Shown one piece after another: positions 26,834-36,387 of a DNA stretch of 64,000 nt (its first letter is position 1; each line of letters begins with the position of its first letter). A program made the position numbers and the translations under genes. Source of the DNA: Halothermothrix sp. GTDB lineage: Bacteria > Bacillota > Halanaerobiia > DY22613. Location: contig JAENYK010000001.1 in NCBI GenBank assembly GCA_016841825.1, positions 651,172 to 715,171 on the forward strand, given 5' to 3'. A model generated the notes under the pieces. The model was not told the DNA's origin, made no database searches, and worked only from the letters and a program-made list of their open reading frames with translations.

Positions 26834-27898
26834 TTATAAATTTACCTTTTCTATCTCCCACGATTTGGGTCTATCTTCTGGTTTTACCCCAGATTCGATA
26901 ATTCTCAGTCCTGTTTTAGAATCTAAAACTGCTTCCACACCTATCGGTAGAGTCGCCTTATAGATTCCGTGACCAATAGTCAAACCATACATTACAGGAA
27001 CGCCAAAATCTTTCACAAACTCCTGAACTATCTCTAGAGTAGTTGGGTCATTTTCATTTTCGGGACCACAGGCGATCGATTCTCCAAAAATAAAACCTGT
27101 AATTTCATCAAATTTCCCAGCTAATTTTAGCTGCTGCAGCATCCGATCAATTCGATATGTAGATTCTCCGACCTCCTCGACAAATAATAGCCGATTCTTA
27201 GTATCTATCTCAAAAGGAGTTCCTAAAGAAGATAAGATTACTGTAAGATTACCTCCAATCAGCTCCCCCTGACCTACACCATTCTTAATAAAAAATGTCT
27301 CCTGATAATCAATTGGATTTATTACCTGGCCTACCGGATTATTAGAGCTTACTGCTTTTAACAGATAAAGCCCATTATAAAGATCAAATTTATCTTTACT
27401 CATATCAGATGCCACCATTGGTCCGTGAAAAGTCACCAGACCTGTATTTTGATAGATAGCTGTTAAAAGAGTAGTGATATCACTATATCCAATAAATATT
27501 TTGGGATTTTTCTTAATAACCTCAAAATCTAATTTTTCCACCAGACGAATAGAACCATATCCACCTCGAGCACAAATAATCGCTTTTACATCTGGATTGG
27601 CAAACATCTCATTAATATCTTTCGCCCGCAGATCGTCTTTCCCGGCTAAAAAACCTGACTTATCAAAAATGTGTTCACCTAATAACACTTTATATCCCTG
27701 ACTCTCCAGATATTTAATCCCCTTATCCAATAATGTGCGATCTACAAGATACCCAGGAGCAACAATTCCAATAGTATCTCCTCTTTTTAAGGGTTGAGGT
27801 TTAATCTTATTTATTCCTACAGCATCCAATGCCATAACAGAGAACGAATAGACCCCGATTATCATTACAAACATAACACCCATCAAAACCCTAAACAT
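26834..27898 (-). CDS. Exported LD-carboxypeptidase family (S66) protein
   Basis: About 354 residues. The ATG at 27898 follows AAAAGGAG by ten bases and starts a signal/anchor segment (MFRVLMGVMFVMIIGVYS). Family S66 motifs are RGDTIGIVAPG, ICARGGYGSIRLVEKL, IGYSDITTLL and a C-terminal GHGIYKATLPIG with the catalytic histidine. S66 enzymes trim tetrapeptides or cleave microcin C; most are cytoplasmic, so the export signal is notable. Confidence 0.85.
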   Translation of the reverse strand: MFRVLMGVMFVMIIGVYSFSVMALDAVGINKIKPQPLKRGDTIGIVAPGYLVDRTLLDKGIKYLESQGYKVLLGEHIFDKSGFLAGKDDLRAKDINEMFANPDVKAIICARGGYGSIRLVEKLDFEVIKKNPKIFIGYSDITTLLTAIYQNTGLVTFHGPMVASDMSKDKFDLYNGLYLLKAVSSNNPVGQVINPIDYQETFFIKNGVGQGELIGGNLTVILSSLGTPFEIDTKNRLLFVEEVGESTYRIDRMLQQLKLAGKFDEITGFIFGESIACGPENENDPTTLEIVQEFVKDFGVPVMYGLTIGHGIYKATLPIGVEAVLDSKTGLRIIESGVKPEDRPKSWEIEKVNL

Positions 27899-28081
27899 TT
27901 CTGGCCATCTCCTTTTAGGCACTTCAAAATATATAAATCATATTTTTATTCCTTCGACAACTATAGATGATATCCTTCCAGCGAACAATATCTGTTCCAT
28001 TTAAGAATCCTAATTTCCCCAAAACTTCTCAAAATAAGATAATCCCAGGTAACATCTATCTATTATTCACTTCAATACTGA

Positions 28082-28110
28082 AATGCCCACGCTTTTGCAG
28101 CGTGGGCATT
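28082..28110 (-). terminator. Hairpin after glmS
   Basis: AATGCCCACGCT and AGCGTGGGCATT form a long GC-rich stem five bases past the glmS stop; the T-run is weak, but position and strength suggest termination. Confidence 0.7.
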
Positions 28111-28114
28111 AGTA

Positions 28115-29941
28115 CTACTCCACAGTCACAGATTTAGCCAAATTTCTTGGTTGATCCACATCACAACCCCGAAGCTTAGAAGCATAATAAGCCAGGAGTT
28201 GTAAAGAAATAATCGCCAGAATAGAAGTAAATAACTCCAGGGTATCTGGTATATATAGAACATGGTCAGCAGATTTTTTAATCTCCTCATCACCTTCTAG
28301 AGCCACCGCAGTAACCCAGGCCTCCCTGGCTCTAACCTCCTGAATATTACTTAACACCTTCTCATAGATGCTCTTTTGAGTAGCCAATGCTATTACCGGT
28401 GTTCCTTCAATAATCAAAGCCAATGTTCCGTGCTTCAACTCTCCAGCAGCATAAGCTTCTGCATGGATATAAGAGATCTCTTTTAATTTAAGCGATCCTT
28501 CCATTGCCACTGCATAATCCACACCCCGACCGATGAAAAAAGCATCTTCAAATTGAGTAAACCGTTCAGCAAACTGCTTGATTGGTTCCTCATTATTGAC
28601 AATAATTTTTTCAATCTGAGCAGGGATCTCTTTAATTGCCGAGACAGCTTTTGCCAGATCCTCAGACCCTAAAGTCTCTCTAATCTGACCTAGATACAAA
28701 GCAAAAATATAAAAAGCCATCAACATAGCGGTGTAAGCTTTGGTTGAAGCAACCGCAATCTCAGGTCCTACCCTCAGATACAATACCTGGTCTGCTTCCC
28801 TGGCAATTGTACTACCTACTACATTGGTAAAGGCGACAACTCTGGCACCTCTACCCTGAGCCTCCCGTAAAGCTGCCAGAGTATCGGCAGTTTCTCCAGA
28901 TTGGCTGACCACGATCACCAGAGTAGATTTATCAATTAATGGAGAACGATATCTAAATTCGGATGCAATATCTACTTCTACAGGAATTCGCACCAATTGT
29001 TCGATCACATATTTTCCAACAAGACCAGAATGATAAGCAGTTCCACAGGCTACAACGAAAATTTTGGAATATTTCCGCAGCTCCTCAACAGTAAAATTCA
29101 GCTCTTCTAAATGAACCCCTTTTTCATTCAAACGTCCTGTCAAAAAGCGGCGCAGTGCTTCGGGTTGTTCATGAATCTCTTTTAACATAAAATGCTCAAA
29201 GCCGCTCTTTTCAGCCATCTCTGGATTCCAATCCACAGTTAAGATCTCTCTCTTTACAGGTTCACCCTTAACGGTCATTAACTTCACCGCATCTCTGGAT
29301 AAATCTACCATTTCGCCATCATTTAAAATATACACACGATTAGTGTGCTTCAAAATGGCTGGAATATCGGAAGCAATAAACTGTTCTCCCTCACCCAATC
29401 CAACAACTAACGGGCTATCCTCACGAACAGCCACCAGGCGGTCTGGTTCATGTTCAGTAAAAGCCAGAAAAGCATAGGCGCCCTTAATTGTTGCCACCGT
29501 TTTTTGAACAGCTTTTACTAGATCACCATCGTAAAATTTCTCCAGAAGATGTGCCAGCACTTCTGTATCAGTTTCAGAAATAAACTTATGGCCTTCCTCG
29601 ATTAACTCTTCTCTTAAATGGAGGTAATTTTCAATAATCCCATTATGAACTACAACAAATTTACCGGTGCAATCACTATGGGGATGGGCATTATCCAAAC
29701 AAGGTTTACCATGGGTTGCCCACCGGGTATGACCTATACCAACTACTCCCACAGGCTGATTAGTATCTACTAATTTGGCTAATTCACTCAATTTACCCAC
29801 ACTGCGTAAAATTTTAGAGTTTTCTCCATCATATACAGCAATTCCTGCAGAGTCATACCCTCTATACTCCAGTTTTTTCAATCCATCAACCAGAATTTCT
29901 GCAGCTTCCTGATTTCCTAAATATCCTACAATTCCACACAT
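28115..29941 (-). CDS. glmS: Glutamine-fructose-6-phosphate aminotransferase
   Basis: 608 residues. Cys2 of MCGIVGYLGNQEA is the N-terminal glutaminase nucleophile; the isomerase half carries two SIS domains (VACGTAYHSGLVGKYVIEQL, VSQSGETADTLAALREA, AYAAGELKHGTLALI) and ends DQPRNLAKSVTVE. Makes glucosamine-6-phosphate for cell-wall synthesis. Expression should be controlled by the glmS ribozyme in its leader (30011-30162). glmM lies immediately upstream. Confidence 0.98.
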   Translation of the reverse strand: MCGIVGYLGNQEAAEILVDGLKKLEYRGYDSAGIAVYDGENSKILRSVGKLSELAKLVDTNQPVGVVGIGHTRWATHGKPCLDNAHPHSDCTGKFVVVHNGIIENYLHLREELIEEGHKFISETDTEVLAHLLEKFYDGDLVKAVQKTVATIKGAYAFLAFTEHEPDRLVAVREDSPLVVGLGEGEQFIASDIPAILKHTNRVYILNDGEMVDLSRDAVKLMTVKGEPVKREILTVDWNPEMAEKSGFEHFMLKEIHEQPEALRRFLTGRLNEKGVHLEELNFTVEELRKYSKIFVVACGTAYHSGLVGKYVIEQLVRIPVEVDIASEFRYRSPLIDKSTLVIVVSQSGETADTLAALREAQGRGARVVAFTNVVGSTIAREADQVLYLRVGPEIAVASTKAYTAMLMAFYIFALYLGQIRETLGSEDLAKAVSAIKEIPAQIEKIIVNNEEPIKQFAERFTQFEDAFFIGRGVDYAVAMEGSLKLKEISYIHAEAYAAGELKHGTLALIIEGTPVIALATQKSIYEKVLSNIQEVRAREAWVTAVALEGDEEIKKSADHVLYIPDTLELFTSILAIISLQLLAYYASKLRGCDVDQPRNLAKSVTVE

Positions 29942-30010
29942 TTATAATAACCTCCGTTAATTTTTATATTTGGGTAAAACCCTAAGTCAATATTCAATTG
30001 TCAACTGTTA

Positions 30011-30162
30011 TTCTCCCAATTATCCTTATGATCACTCACAAGTTTTGTAGGAAAATTTAAGGTTCACAGTTAAAACCTAGAGGCATCCGCCGATCAGATT
30101 CGATAAACCTCTTCCTCGTCAACTTAAGTCTCATCTTCCGGGCAGACTTAAGTTCAGGCGCT
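30011..30162 (-). ncRNA. glmS ribozyme: glmS self-cleaving ribozyme/riboswitch
   Basis: On the minus strand the cleavage-site/P1 sequence AGCGCC (from 30162), a P1 loop hairpin (CTGAACTTAAGT with ACTTAAGT), then GACGAGGAAGAGGTTTATCG, ATCGGCGGATGCCTCTAGG and a P4-like stem with CATAAGG match the glmS ribozyme core in order. It lies about 70 bases upstream of glmS. Glucosamine-6-phosphate activates self-cleavage and lowers glmS mRNA. The 3' boundary is approximate. The rest of the 29942-30336 gap is AT-rich. Confidence 0.93.
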
Positions 30163-30336
30163 TTAATAATTTTAGTATTCCTAATCTCCCCCTTTTTTAT
30201 AAATTTTTAAACTAACCTATATCACCTCCCTGGACGATATAAAAGTGTACCTGCATTTATAAACTAAAAGATACACTAATATATTATATCAAAATACTAA
30301 AAATTTGTTAAGACTTTTTTATAAGAAAAAGCTATC

Positions 30337-31689
30337 TTAATTTAATTCTCGATCAATTATATCTTTAAGCGGAGCCATCTCCAATTCAATATCTGCTAGC
30401 CTCTTTCCTTCCAACATAATTCTTACCACTGACTCTGTACCTGATGGTCTGATTAATAATCGACCTGCTTTAGCTGTTAAACGTGCTTCAACCTCAGCAA
30501 CCATCCTCTGAATAGTTGTATTAGTAGCAAATTCCGCCTTACGTTTGACCCTAACTTTATCATTCAACTGGGGCCAGTTTTCCAATAAAGCTGCTAATTC
30601 AGATAACTTTTTCTGCGAATTTTTCAACACAGACAATAACTGAACCGCTGATAATAATCCGTCCCCCGTAGTAGCATAATCCAAAAAGATAATATGCCCT
30701 GACTGCTCGCCTCCCAGATTATAACCATTCTCCAACATCCGTTCAAGAACATATCTATCACCATTCGCAGTCTCTGAAATCTGACCTCCATGGGACTCAA
30801 ACAATTCTTTCAGCCCCAGATTACTATATTGGGTAACCACAATTGTATTCTGCTTTAGAAGCCCCTTGTTAAGCATATCCAGACCGCAAATAGCCATAAT
30901 AGCATCGCCATTTATCAGATTTCCTTTTTCATCTACAGCAATCAGTCGATCAGCATCCCCATCATGGGCAATACCCACATCTGCCTTGTGCTCAACCACA
31001 ATCTTCTGTAACTTCCCGGGATGGGTGGAACCACAATTATCGTTTATATTTACCCCGTTAGGTTGATTGAAGACAACCTCAACTTCTGCCCCTAACTCGC
31101 GCAATAGGCGAGGAGCAGCTTCTGATGCCGCACCATTAGCACAGTCTACAACAACTTTCAAACCTTGTAAATCTCCCTGAATAGTACCTTTCAAATGATC
31201 AATATATGAATCCAATGGGTCGTCCAGCGTAAACACTCTACCCACTTGTGTCTCAATTGCAGAAGGAATATCTTCTACTCCATTCAGAATTATCTCTTCG
31301 ATCTTTGACTCAACCTCATCCATCAACTTATTGCCCGCCACATCAAAAAATTTAATACCATTGTCATAATAGGGATTATGCGAAGCTGAAATCATTACAC
31401 CCCCATCTACCTCCATCAGTTGAGACAAAAAAGCCACTGTTGGTGTAGGAACTTCTCCCAATAAGATTACATCTGAACCTACTGAAGTAATTCCAGCGAT
31501 CAGCGCAGCTTCCAGCATAGAGCCAGAAATTCTGGTATCTCTGCCAACTAACAATTTTCCGCAAGGTCGTTCATTATTTTCCGAAAAATAATGAGCACCC
31601 GCTCTACCTAACTGATAGGCCAACAAAGGAGTCAAAATGTCTTCGTTTACTTTACCTCTAACTCCGTCAGTTCCAAAAAATTTACCCAA
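30337..31689 (-). CDS. glmM: Phosphoglucosamine mutase
   Basis: 450 residues, TTG start at 31689 after AGAGAGGTG; the upstream GTG lies inside that ribosome site. Family hallmarks: GKFFGTDGVRGKVNEDIL, active-site serine in VMISASHNPYYDNGIKFF, Mg-binding DGDADR and the C-terminal RPSGTESVVRIMLEGK. Converts glucosamine-6-phosphate to glucosamine-1-phosphate. Stands between the c-di-AMP cyclase cluster and glmS, a conserved Bacillota arrangement. Confidence 0.97.
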   Translation of the reverse strand: MGKFFGTDGVRGKVNEDILTPLLAYQLGRAGAHYFSENNERPCGKLLVGRDTRISGSMLEAALIAGITSVGSDVILLGEVPTPTVAFLSQLMEVDGGVMISASHNPYYDNGIKFFDVAGNKLMDEVESKIEEIILNGVEDIPSAIETQVGRVFTLDDPLDSYIDHLKGTIQGDLQGLKVVVDCANGAASEAAPRLLRELGAEVEVVFNQPNGVNINDNCGSTHPGKLQKIVVEHKADVGIAHDGDADRLIAVDEKGNLINGDAIMAICGLDMLNKGLLKQNTIVVTQYSNLGLKELFESHGGQISETANGDRYVLERMLENGYNLGGEQSGHIIFLDYATTGDGLLSAVQLLSVLKNSQKKLSELAALLENWPQLNDKVRVKRKAEFATNTTIQRMVAEVEARLTAKAGRLLIRPSGTESVVRIMLEGKRLADIELEMAPLKDIIDRELN

Positions 31690-31853
31690 ACTAATCACCT
31701 CTCTATAATCTGTCTAATATATCGCCGCAATTTTTGCTTTTTCTTAAAAAATATGAATTATTCTAATACCAACTAAAAATAGCATTCTTTTTAAACTATC
31801 ACTACACTATTCTTCTAACTAAATATTATACTCCTCAACTAGATAGAATACCT

Positions 31854-33455
31854 TTATTTAAAAGGAGCATACTTCCTTAATATCTCCAATGCTCCCTTTA
31901 TCCCATCGATAGCAGCACTCATAATTCCGCCAGCATAACCTGCTCCTTCACCTAATGGATACAATCCCTGATGACTCAAAGATTCCATCTCCGCATTACG
32001 AATAATTCTTACAGGAGCCGAAGTTCTTGTTTCTACACCTGTTAAGATAGTTCCCGGATTAGTAAAACCATTGACCCGCCTCTCAAAGATGGGCAAAGCT
32101 TTCTTCATCGCCTGAACCACATACGGAGGCAAACATTCCTGAAGATTTGCAGGTATTACTCCCGGTTTGTATGTAGGCTGCACATCACCATTCAAACTTT
32201 TACTGGGGCGATCTTTCAAAAAATCTCCCAGTAATTGAGCAGGAGCAGCATATGTTTTACCACCCAATTCAAAAGCTTTTCTCTCCCATACCCGTTGGAA
32301 CTCTATACCCGCCAATGGATCATCAGAAAAGAAATCATCAGGCTTTACGCTAATCACAAAAGCACTATTAGCAACGCCTGAATCCCGATCATGATAACTC
32401 ATCCCATTGGTCACAACTCCACCATCTTCAGAAGACGAAGCAATTACATGACCTCCAGGACACATGCAAAAAGTATAAGCTGCTCTATCTATCTCCTTAA
32501 ATCTTTCACTCAAACGATATGTAGCCGCTCCCAATTTAGGATGACCAGCAGCTGAGCCAAACTGACTTATATCCACCATTTGTTGAGGATGTTCTACCCG
32601 AACTCCTATACTAAAAGGTTTTTGTTCCAGAGCAACAGTTCTGGATCTCAACATCGTATATGTGTCTCTGGCGCTGTGCCCAATCGCCAGCATAACTATC
32701 TTACCTGATATTTTTTCAACCCCATTAACTTCCACACCTGTTACCTGACCATCTTGCACGTATAGATCTGTAACTTTGCACTTAAATCGAACCTCTCCAT
32801 CCAAAGATATAATCTCATCACGAATATTTTGAATCACTTTTCTTAAGAGGTCAGTTCCAATATGAGGTTGAGCATCAATTTTAATAATTTCTGGAGCTCC
32901 AGCCTTCACCAGATCAGCCAGGACATCATCTGCCAAAACATCTTTAACCCTGGTAGTCAACTTCCCATCAGAAAAAGTCCCGGCTCCCCCTTCACCAAAT
33001 TGAACATTAGCTTCCGGGTTTAGCCTGCCATCTCTCCAAAAATTATCAATAGCCTTTGTACGCTCCTCAATCATTGGACCTCTTTCTAATAGGATTGGGC
33101 GATAACCATATCTGGCCAGATATAACGCTGCAAACAGACCTGCTGGCCCCGATCCCACCACGATTGGAGGATACTCTAAAGGATTATCACCATTTATAGT
33201 AATCTCCGAAGCAGGCTCAACTTTAGAAAGATATGGATTTTTAGCATTTAGCTGCAGTACTCTTTCCTCATCTTGTAAGCTTAGATCCACAGTATACACG
33301 AATTTAATATCGTATTTTCGTCTAGCATCAATCGCCCTCTTTTTAATCACAGATTCCTGAATATCATTAGATTTAATGTTTAACTCATTAGTTATAACCT
33401 GTACTAAATCCTGTTCTGCATCAATGGGTATCCTAATCTCTCGCAAACGTAACAT
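31854..33455 (-). CDS. FAD-dependent dehydrogenase (COG2509-like)
   Basis: 533 residues. Residues about 1-85 form an N-terminal domain (ending DEERVLQLNAKNPYLSKV), then the Rossmann FAD site PPIVVGSGPAGLFAALYLAR (about 95-115) and GEGGAGTFSDGKLTTRV, GGHVIASSS and GEGAGYAGGIMSAAIDG typical of uncharacterised flavoproteins related to the BaiN/HI0933 group. Redox substrate unknown. It is inserted between glmM and the YbbR gene, stop to start adjacent (33455/33456). Confidence 0.85.
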   Translation of the reverse strand: MLRLREIRIPIDAEQDLVQVITNELNIKSNDIQESVIKKRAIDARRKYDIKFVYTVDLSLQDEERVLQLNAKNPYLSKVEPASEITINGDNPLEYPPIVVGSGPAGLFAALYLARYGYRPILLERGPMIEERTKAIDNFWRDGRLNPEANVQFGEGGAGTFSDGKLTTRVKDVLADDVLADLVKAGAPEIIKIDAQPHIGTDLLRKVIQNIRDEIISLDGEVRFKCKVTDLYVQDGQVTGVEVNGVEKISGKIVMLAIGHSARDTYTMLRSRTVALEQKPFSIGVRVEHPQQMVDISQFGSAAGHPKLGAATYRLSERFKEIDRAAYTFCMCPGGHVIASSSEDGGVVTNGMSYHDRDSGVANSAFVISVKPDDFFSDDPLAGIEFQRVWERKAFELGGKTYAAPAQLLGDFLKDRPSKSLNGDVQPTYKPGVIPANLQECLPPYVVQAMKKALPIFERRVNGFTNPGTILTGVETRTSAPVRIIRNAEMESLSHQGLYPLGEGAGYAGGIMSAAIDGIKGALEILRKYAPFK

Positions 33456-33848
33456 TTATTTTGTCACCTCTTCTATGAGAGTCAGAGCAAATTTAGGACG
33501 TTGACTTTTCAGTGTAATCCATTGGGGTATATCTAGCTCAATCTCAAGGTAATAACTCCCCGGTTCTTCAATCTGCTCTAAGTCCACATATGCTCCTAAA
33601 GACTCATTGTTTCCAAAGGTCTTTATTCCTTCCTTAATCACTAATTCTACCGAATCAGTACTTTTAGACATTTTCAAATCGGGACGTAGATTAAGATACT
33701 GAACACTTAAAGTAACCTTACGTTCCCTATTTCCAAATGGGTTAAAAATATCGGAAGGAGATACGCTATGAACATAACTCCAGGCGAGAAAAGCCAACAA
33801 AACTGCAATTATTTTAAATTTTAAATTACCTACAAAAAATTCTCTCAT
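33456..33848 (-). CDS. Single-YbbR-domain membrane protein (CdaR-like)
   Basis: About 130 residues. One N-terminal membrane helix (NLKFKIIAVLLAFLAWSYVH) followed by one extracytoplasmic YbbR repeat (RKVTLSVQYLNLRPDL, VELVIKEG). CdaR of Bacillus has several YbbR repeats and regulates CdaA; this one is reduced to a single repeat. The ATG at 33848 overlaps the cdaA stop (ATGA) and has GGAGGAAGC upstream, so it is translationally coupled to cdaA. Confidence 0.82.
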   Translation of the reverse strand: MREFFVGNLKFKIIAVLLAFLAWSYVHSVSPSDIFNPFGNRERKVTLSVQYLNLRPDLKMSKSTDSVELVIKEGIKTFGNNESLGAYVDLEQIEEPGSYYLEIELDIPQWITLKSQRPKFALTLIEEVTK

Positions 33849-34615
33849 TTTTGCTTCCTCCAATGGAAGTTACTAAACCAATTATTCTTCTCCTCCTGAG
33901 GTTTGGCAAGATTAGTATATAACCTCTCTTTTAGCCTCATCTCATCTAGATGTCTGGTAATTCGCCCCTCCAGGACCACAGATATGGTTCCCGTTTCTTC
34001 AGACACAACAACTACTAAAGCGTCACTCAACTCAGAGATTCCCATAGCTGCACGATGACGTGTACCAAATTTGGAGTGGAGACGTGGATTATCTGACAAT
34101 GGCAAAAAACATCCCGCTGATTGAATCAAATCCTGTCGAATAATTACCGCACCATCATGTAAAGGATTACCAGGATAAAAGATTGAAACCAATAACTCTC
34201 TACTCAATCTTGCTTCAAGAGCTATACCTGTTTCAAGATAATCCCGTAATCCTACTTCCCGCTCAATAACAATCAAAGCTCCAATTTTATTTTCTGAAAG
34301 ATACATTACTGCTTCGGTCACATCGGTGATTAAACGAGTCAAAACCGAACGCTCTAATTTAAAGATCGTTTGACCAAAAAATCTCCCCCTACCAATCTGT
34401 TCCAAAGCTCTGCGCAATTCAGGTTGAAAAACAACAGGTAATGCAACAAAAAACATAGTCATCGTATTCTTTAATAACCAATTGATTGTATTTAAATGTA
34501 ATTGGGTACTCAAAAATGATACTAAAAATAATACAAATAAACCCTTGATAAGTTCGATAGCCCGGGTACCTCTGATTAACAATATAACCCGATAAAAGAG
34601 ATACGCCACTAACAA
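33845..34615 (-). CDS. cdaA: Membrane diadenylate cyclase CdaA
   Basis: At least 256 residues. Three N-terminal membrane helices (FYRVILLI, LFVLFLVSFLSTQL, NTMTMFFVALPVVFQPELR) precede a DAC domain with GNPLHDGAVII and FGTRHRAAMGISE, the DGA and RHR catalytic motifs for c-di-AMP synthesis. The TTG at 34615 has no ribosome site. The frame stays open 12 further codons to an ATA at 34651 that lies nine bases after AGGTGG, with an ATT in between, so the true start may be non-canonical. Confidence 0.93.
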   Translation of the reverse strand: MLVAYLFYRVILLIRGTRAIELIKGLFVLFLVSFLSTQLHLNTINWLLKNTMTMFFVALPVVFQPELRRALEQIGRGRFFGQTIFKLERSVLTRLITDVTEAVMYLSENKIGALIVIEREVGLRDYLETGIALEARLSRELLVSIFYPGNPLHDGAVIIRQDLIQSAGCFLPLSDNPRLHSKFGTRHRAAMGISELSDALVVVVSEETGTISVVLEGRITRHLDEMRLKERLYTNLAKPQEEKNNWFSNFHWRKQK

Positions 34616-34677
34616 TATATCGATAATATTAGTTATAATTGTTAAAGTTATAGTTAATCACCACCTATCTGTTATCC

Positions 34678-35322
34678 TTATTTTTGCCCATAATGCTTAA
34701 TATATTGCTCTCTTAAGACACTAACTTCCTCTTCAGGAAGAAGTCTCGGTTCTCCTATAACAGCAGCCATCTGATAAATTCTGGCGCCATCCTCAACTAC
34801 CTGTGCAGCAGTTAAAGCTTCCTCAATATTTCTTCCAATAGCAACAACACCATGATTACCTAAAAGCACTCCAGCCCGGTCCCGTAAACAACGAACCACA
34901 TCTTTTCCTAGTTCAGCGGTTCCAGGACGACAATAAGGGGTGACCAGAACAGAACCTCCTACAACCGAACCCATTTCAGCTAACACAACTGGTATTTCCT
35001 TACCCAGAATTGCAAAAGCCGAAGCATACGGTGAATGGGTATGAACCACTGCCTGAACATCTGATCTAGCCTGATAAATTGCCAAATGCATAGGCATCTC
35101 TGAAGAAGGTTTTAAAGTTCCATCAATAACCTTACCGGTTAAGTCAACAATTACTACATCTTCAGGAATCATAGTTTCATAGTCCACACCACTGGGAGTA
35201 ATTGCTACCAATATCTCGTTATGACGAATACTAAGATTCCCCCAGGTACCAGTAGTTAAGCCATATTTGAGCATCTTCCGTGCAGCTTCAATAATTTTTT
35301 TACGAATATCGAGCATCAACAC
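34678..35322 (-). CDS. Class II aldolase/adducin family protein (FucA/AraD-like)
   Basis: About 214 residues. TGTWGNLSIR, SSEMPMHLAIYQ (catalytic Glu), VHTHSPYASAFAI (zinc His-x-His) and LLGNHGVVAIG with the third His side define class II aldolases such as L-fuculose-1-phosphate aldolase and ribulose-phosphate 4-epimerase; methylthioribulose-phosphate dehydratase is also possible. Substrate cannot be fixed. GAGGTG is six bases from the GTG at 35322; an ATG two codons later is an alternative. Confidence 0.85.
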   Translation of the reverse strand: MLMLDIRKKIIEAARKMLKYGLTTGTWGNLSIRHNEILVAITPSGVDYETMIPEDVVIVDLTGKVIDGTLKPSSEMPMHLAIYQARSDVQAVVHTHSPYASAFAILGKEIPVVLAEMGSVVGGSVLVTPYCRPGTAELGKDVVRCLRDRAGVLLGNHGVVAIGRNIEEALTAAQVVEDGARIYQMAAVIGEPRLLPEEEVSVLREQYIKHYGQK

Positions 35323-35445
35323 TGCCATCACCTCTAACCACACTAATTAAAATTCGTTTTTCTTCTCTACCTCCATAATTCTCCAATATTCATCCATACT
35401 CCTGCAAAGGATTATAGAAGAAAATGTCCAATAATAATAAGTGAA

Positions 35446-35537
35446 CTTGTTCAGCTAAAGCTGAACCTCGGGACTTCAGATAGGGATTCGACCCACCTGA
35501 AGTAGAACAAGCTAGCTCCCGCTTATAGAAGTGGGAG
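35446..35537. mobile_element. Solo IS200/IS605-like structured end (omega-RNA/REP-like), no transposase
   Basis: A compact folded module: CTTGTTC (35446-35452) pairs with GAACAAG (35505-35511), enclosing AGC-TAAA-GCT and ACTTCAG/CTGAAGT (35473-35503) with an inner GGG..CCC; it ends in the hairpin CTCCCGCTT-ATAG-AAGTGGGAG (35516-35537). Such subterminal hairpins, including the GGGAG-type final stem, typify the right end of IS200/IS605 elements and the guide-RNA scaffold of TnpB. No tnpA or tnpB is present in the window. Assignment by memory of the pattern, so tentative. Confidence 0.5.
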
Positions 35538-35578
35538 TTATAGAACTAGATATATCAATAAGGATAGGAGAATCTATT

Positions 35579-36295
35579 ATGACCAAACAACTTAAATTAC
35601 GACCTCAGCATTTAACCATCAAAGATATGCTCATATTATATCTATTATGGTTCTTTCTTCAAGGCTTTTATGAAATGACCACTCAACTAGTCTTTGAAGG
35701 AAGTCTTTTTCTGACACAGGTAGTGCACTACTTTTTTTTCATTGTCGCGCGTTTACTCTTTGTCCCAATCGCCTTATATTTTATCCTCTATCGATATTCA
35801 CTACCTGTCGAAGAATTTGGGCTAACCTTAAAGCGATTCTGGGCCAACATCAAACTTGGTTTCAAAACCAGTTTTCCACTGGTTCTTTTGGTTCTATTTA
35901 TAGTTCATCTACCCTTAGTATATACTGATTCAAAAATTCAACCAATGATTGTTGCGTCAAATCCGGAAGAAATTGCAACCAGTTTAGTTTTTTTTGTCCT
36001 TTTAGTATTTATGACCATCATCCCAGCTTTCTCTGAAGAATTACTTTTCAGAGGATTAACCTTTAGCTTTTTGGAAGAAAGACTTGGTTCTGTAAAGGCT
36101 TTATTTTTAAATGCACTCCTCTATGGGATCTTTTACATGCACTTTAACATATATTTTATCACGATTCGTATTATTTTAGGCTTCTTTTCAACATACCTTT
36201 TCTGGAGATGCCGCAACATCATTCCCTCTACAATCTTACAGGCCTGTTTTCATGCATCTTTTATCCTGTATATTTTTGGCTGGGGATGGTGGTAA
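35579..36295 (+). CDS. CPBP-family intramembrane metalloprotease
   Basis: About 238 residues from the ATG at 35579, after AGGATAGGAG. Multiple membrane helices; conserved motif 1 FSEELLFRGLTFSFLEER (EExxxR), motif 2 YGIFYMHFNIYF and a later HAS in the last helix agree with Abi/CPBP (CAAX-protease-like) proteins. Role unknown; relatives take part in bacteriocin immunity or prenyl-protein processing. Lies directly downstream of the IS605-like module, so it could be cargo of a past insertion. Confidence 0.85.
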   Translation: MTKQLKLRPQHLTIKDMLILYLLWFFLQGFYEMTTQLVFEGSLFLTQVVHYFFFIVARLLFVPIALYFILYRYSLPVEEFGLTLKRFWANIKLGFKTSFPLVLLVLFIVHLPLVYTDSKIQPMIVASNPEEIATSLVFFVLLVFMTIIPAFSEELLFRGLTFSFLEERLGSVKALFLNALLYGIFYMHFNIYFITIRIILGFFSTYLFWRCRNIIPSTILQACFHASFILYIFGWGWW

Positions 36296-36325
36296 AATGG
36301 GACAGCAATATACTTATTAGACAAA

Positions 36326-36353
36326 AAACTGTCCGACTTTCCCGGACAGTTTC
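36326..36353. terminator. Bidirectional terminator between the CPBP gene and kbl
   Basis: AAACTGTCCG and CGGACAGTTT stem with flanking A and T runs, placed between convergent genes. Confidence 0.9.
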
Positions 36354-36387
36354 TAACGTACTCACATACAAATTATCTAATCATCTA

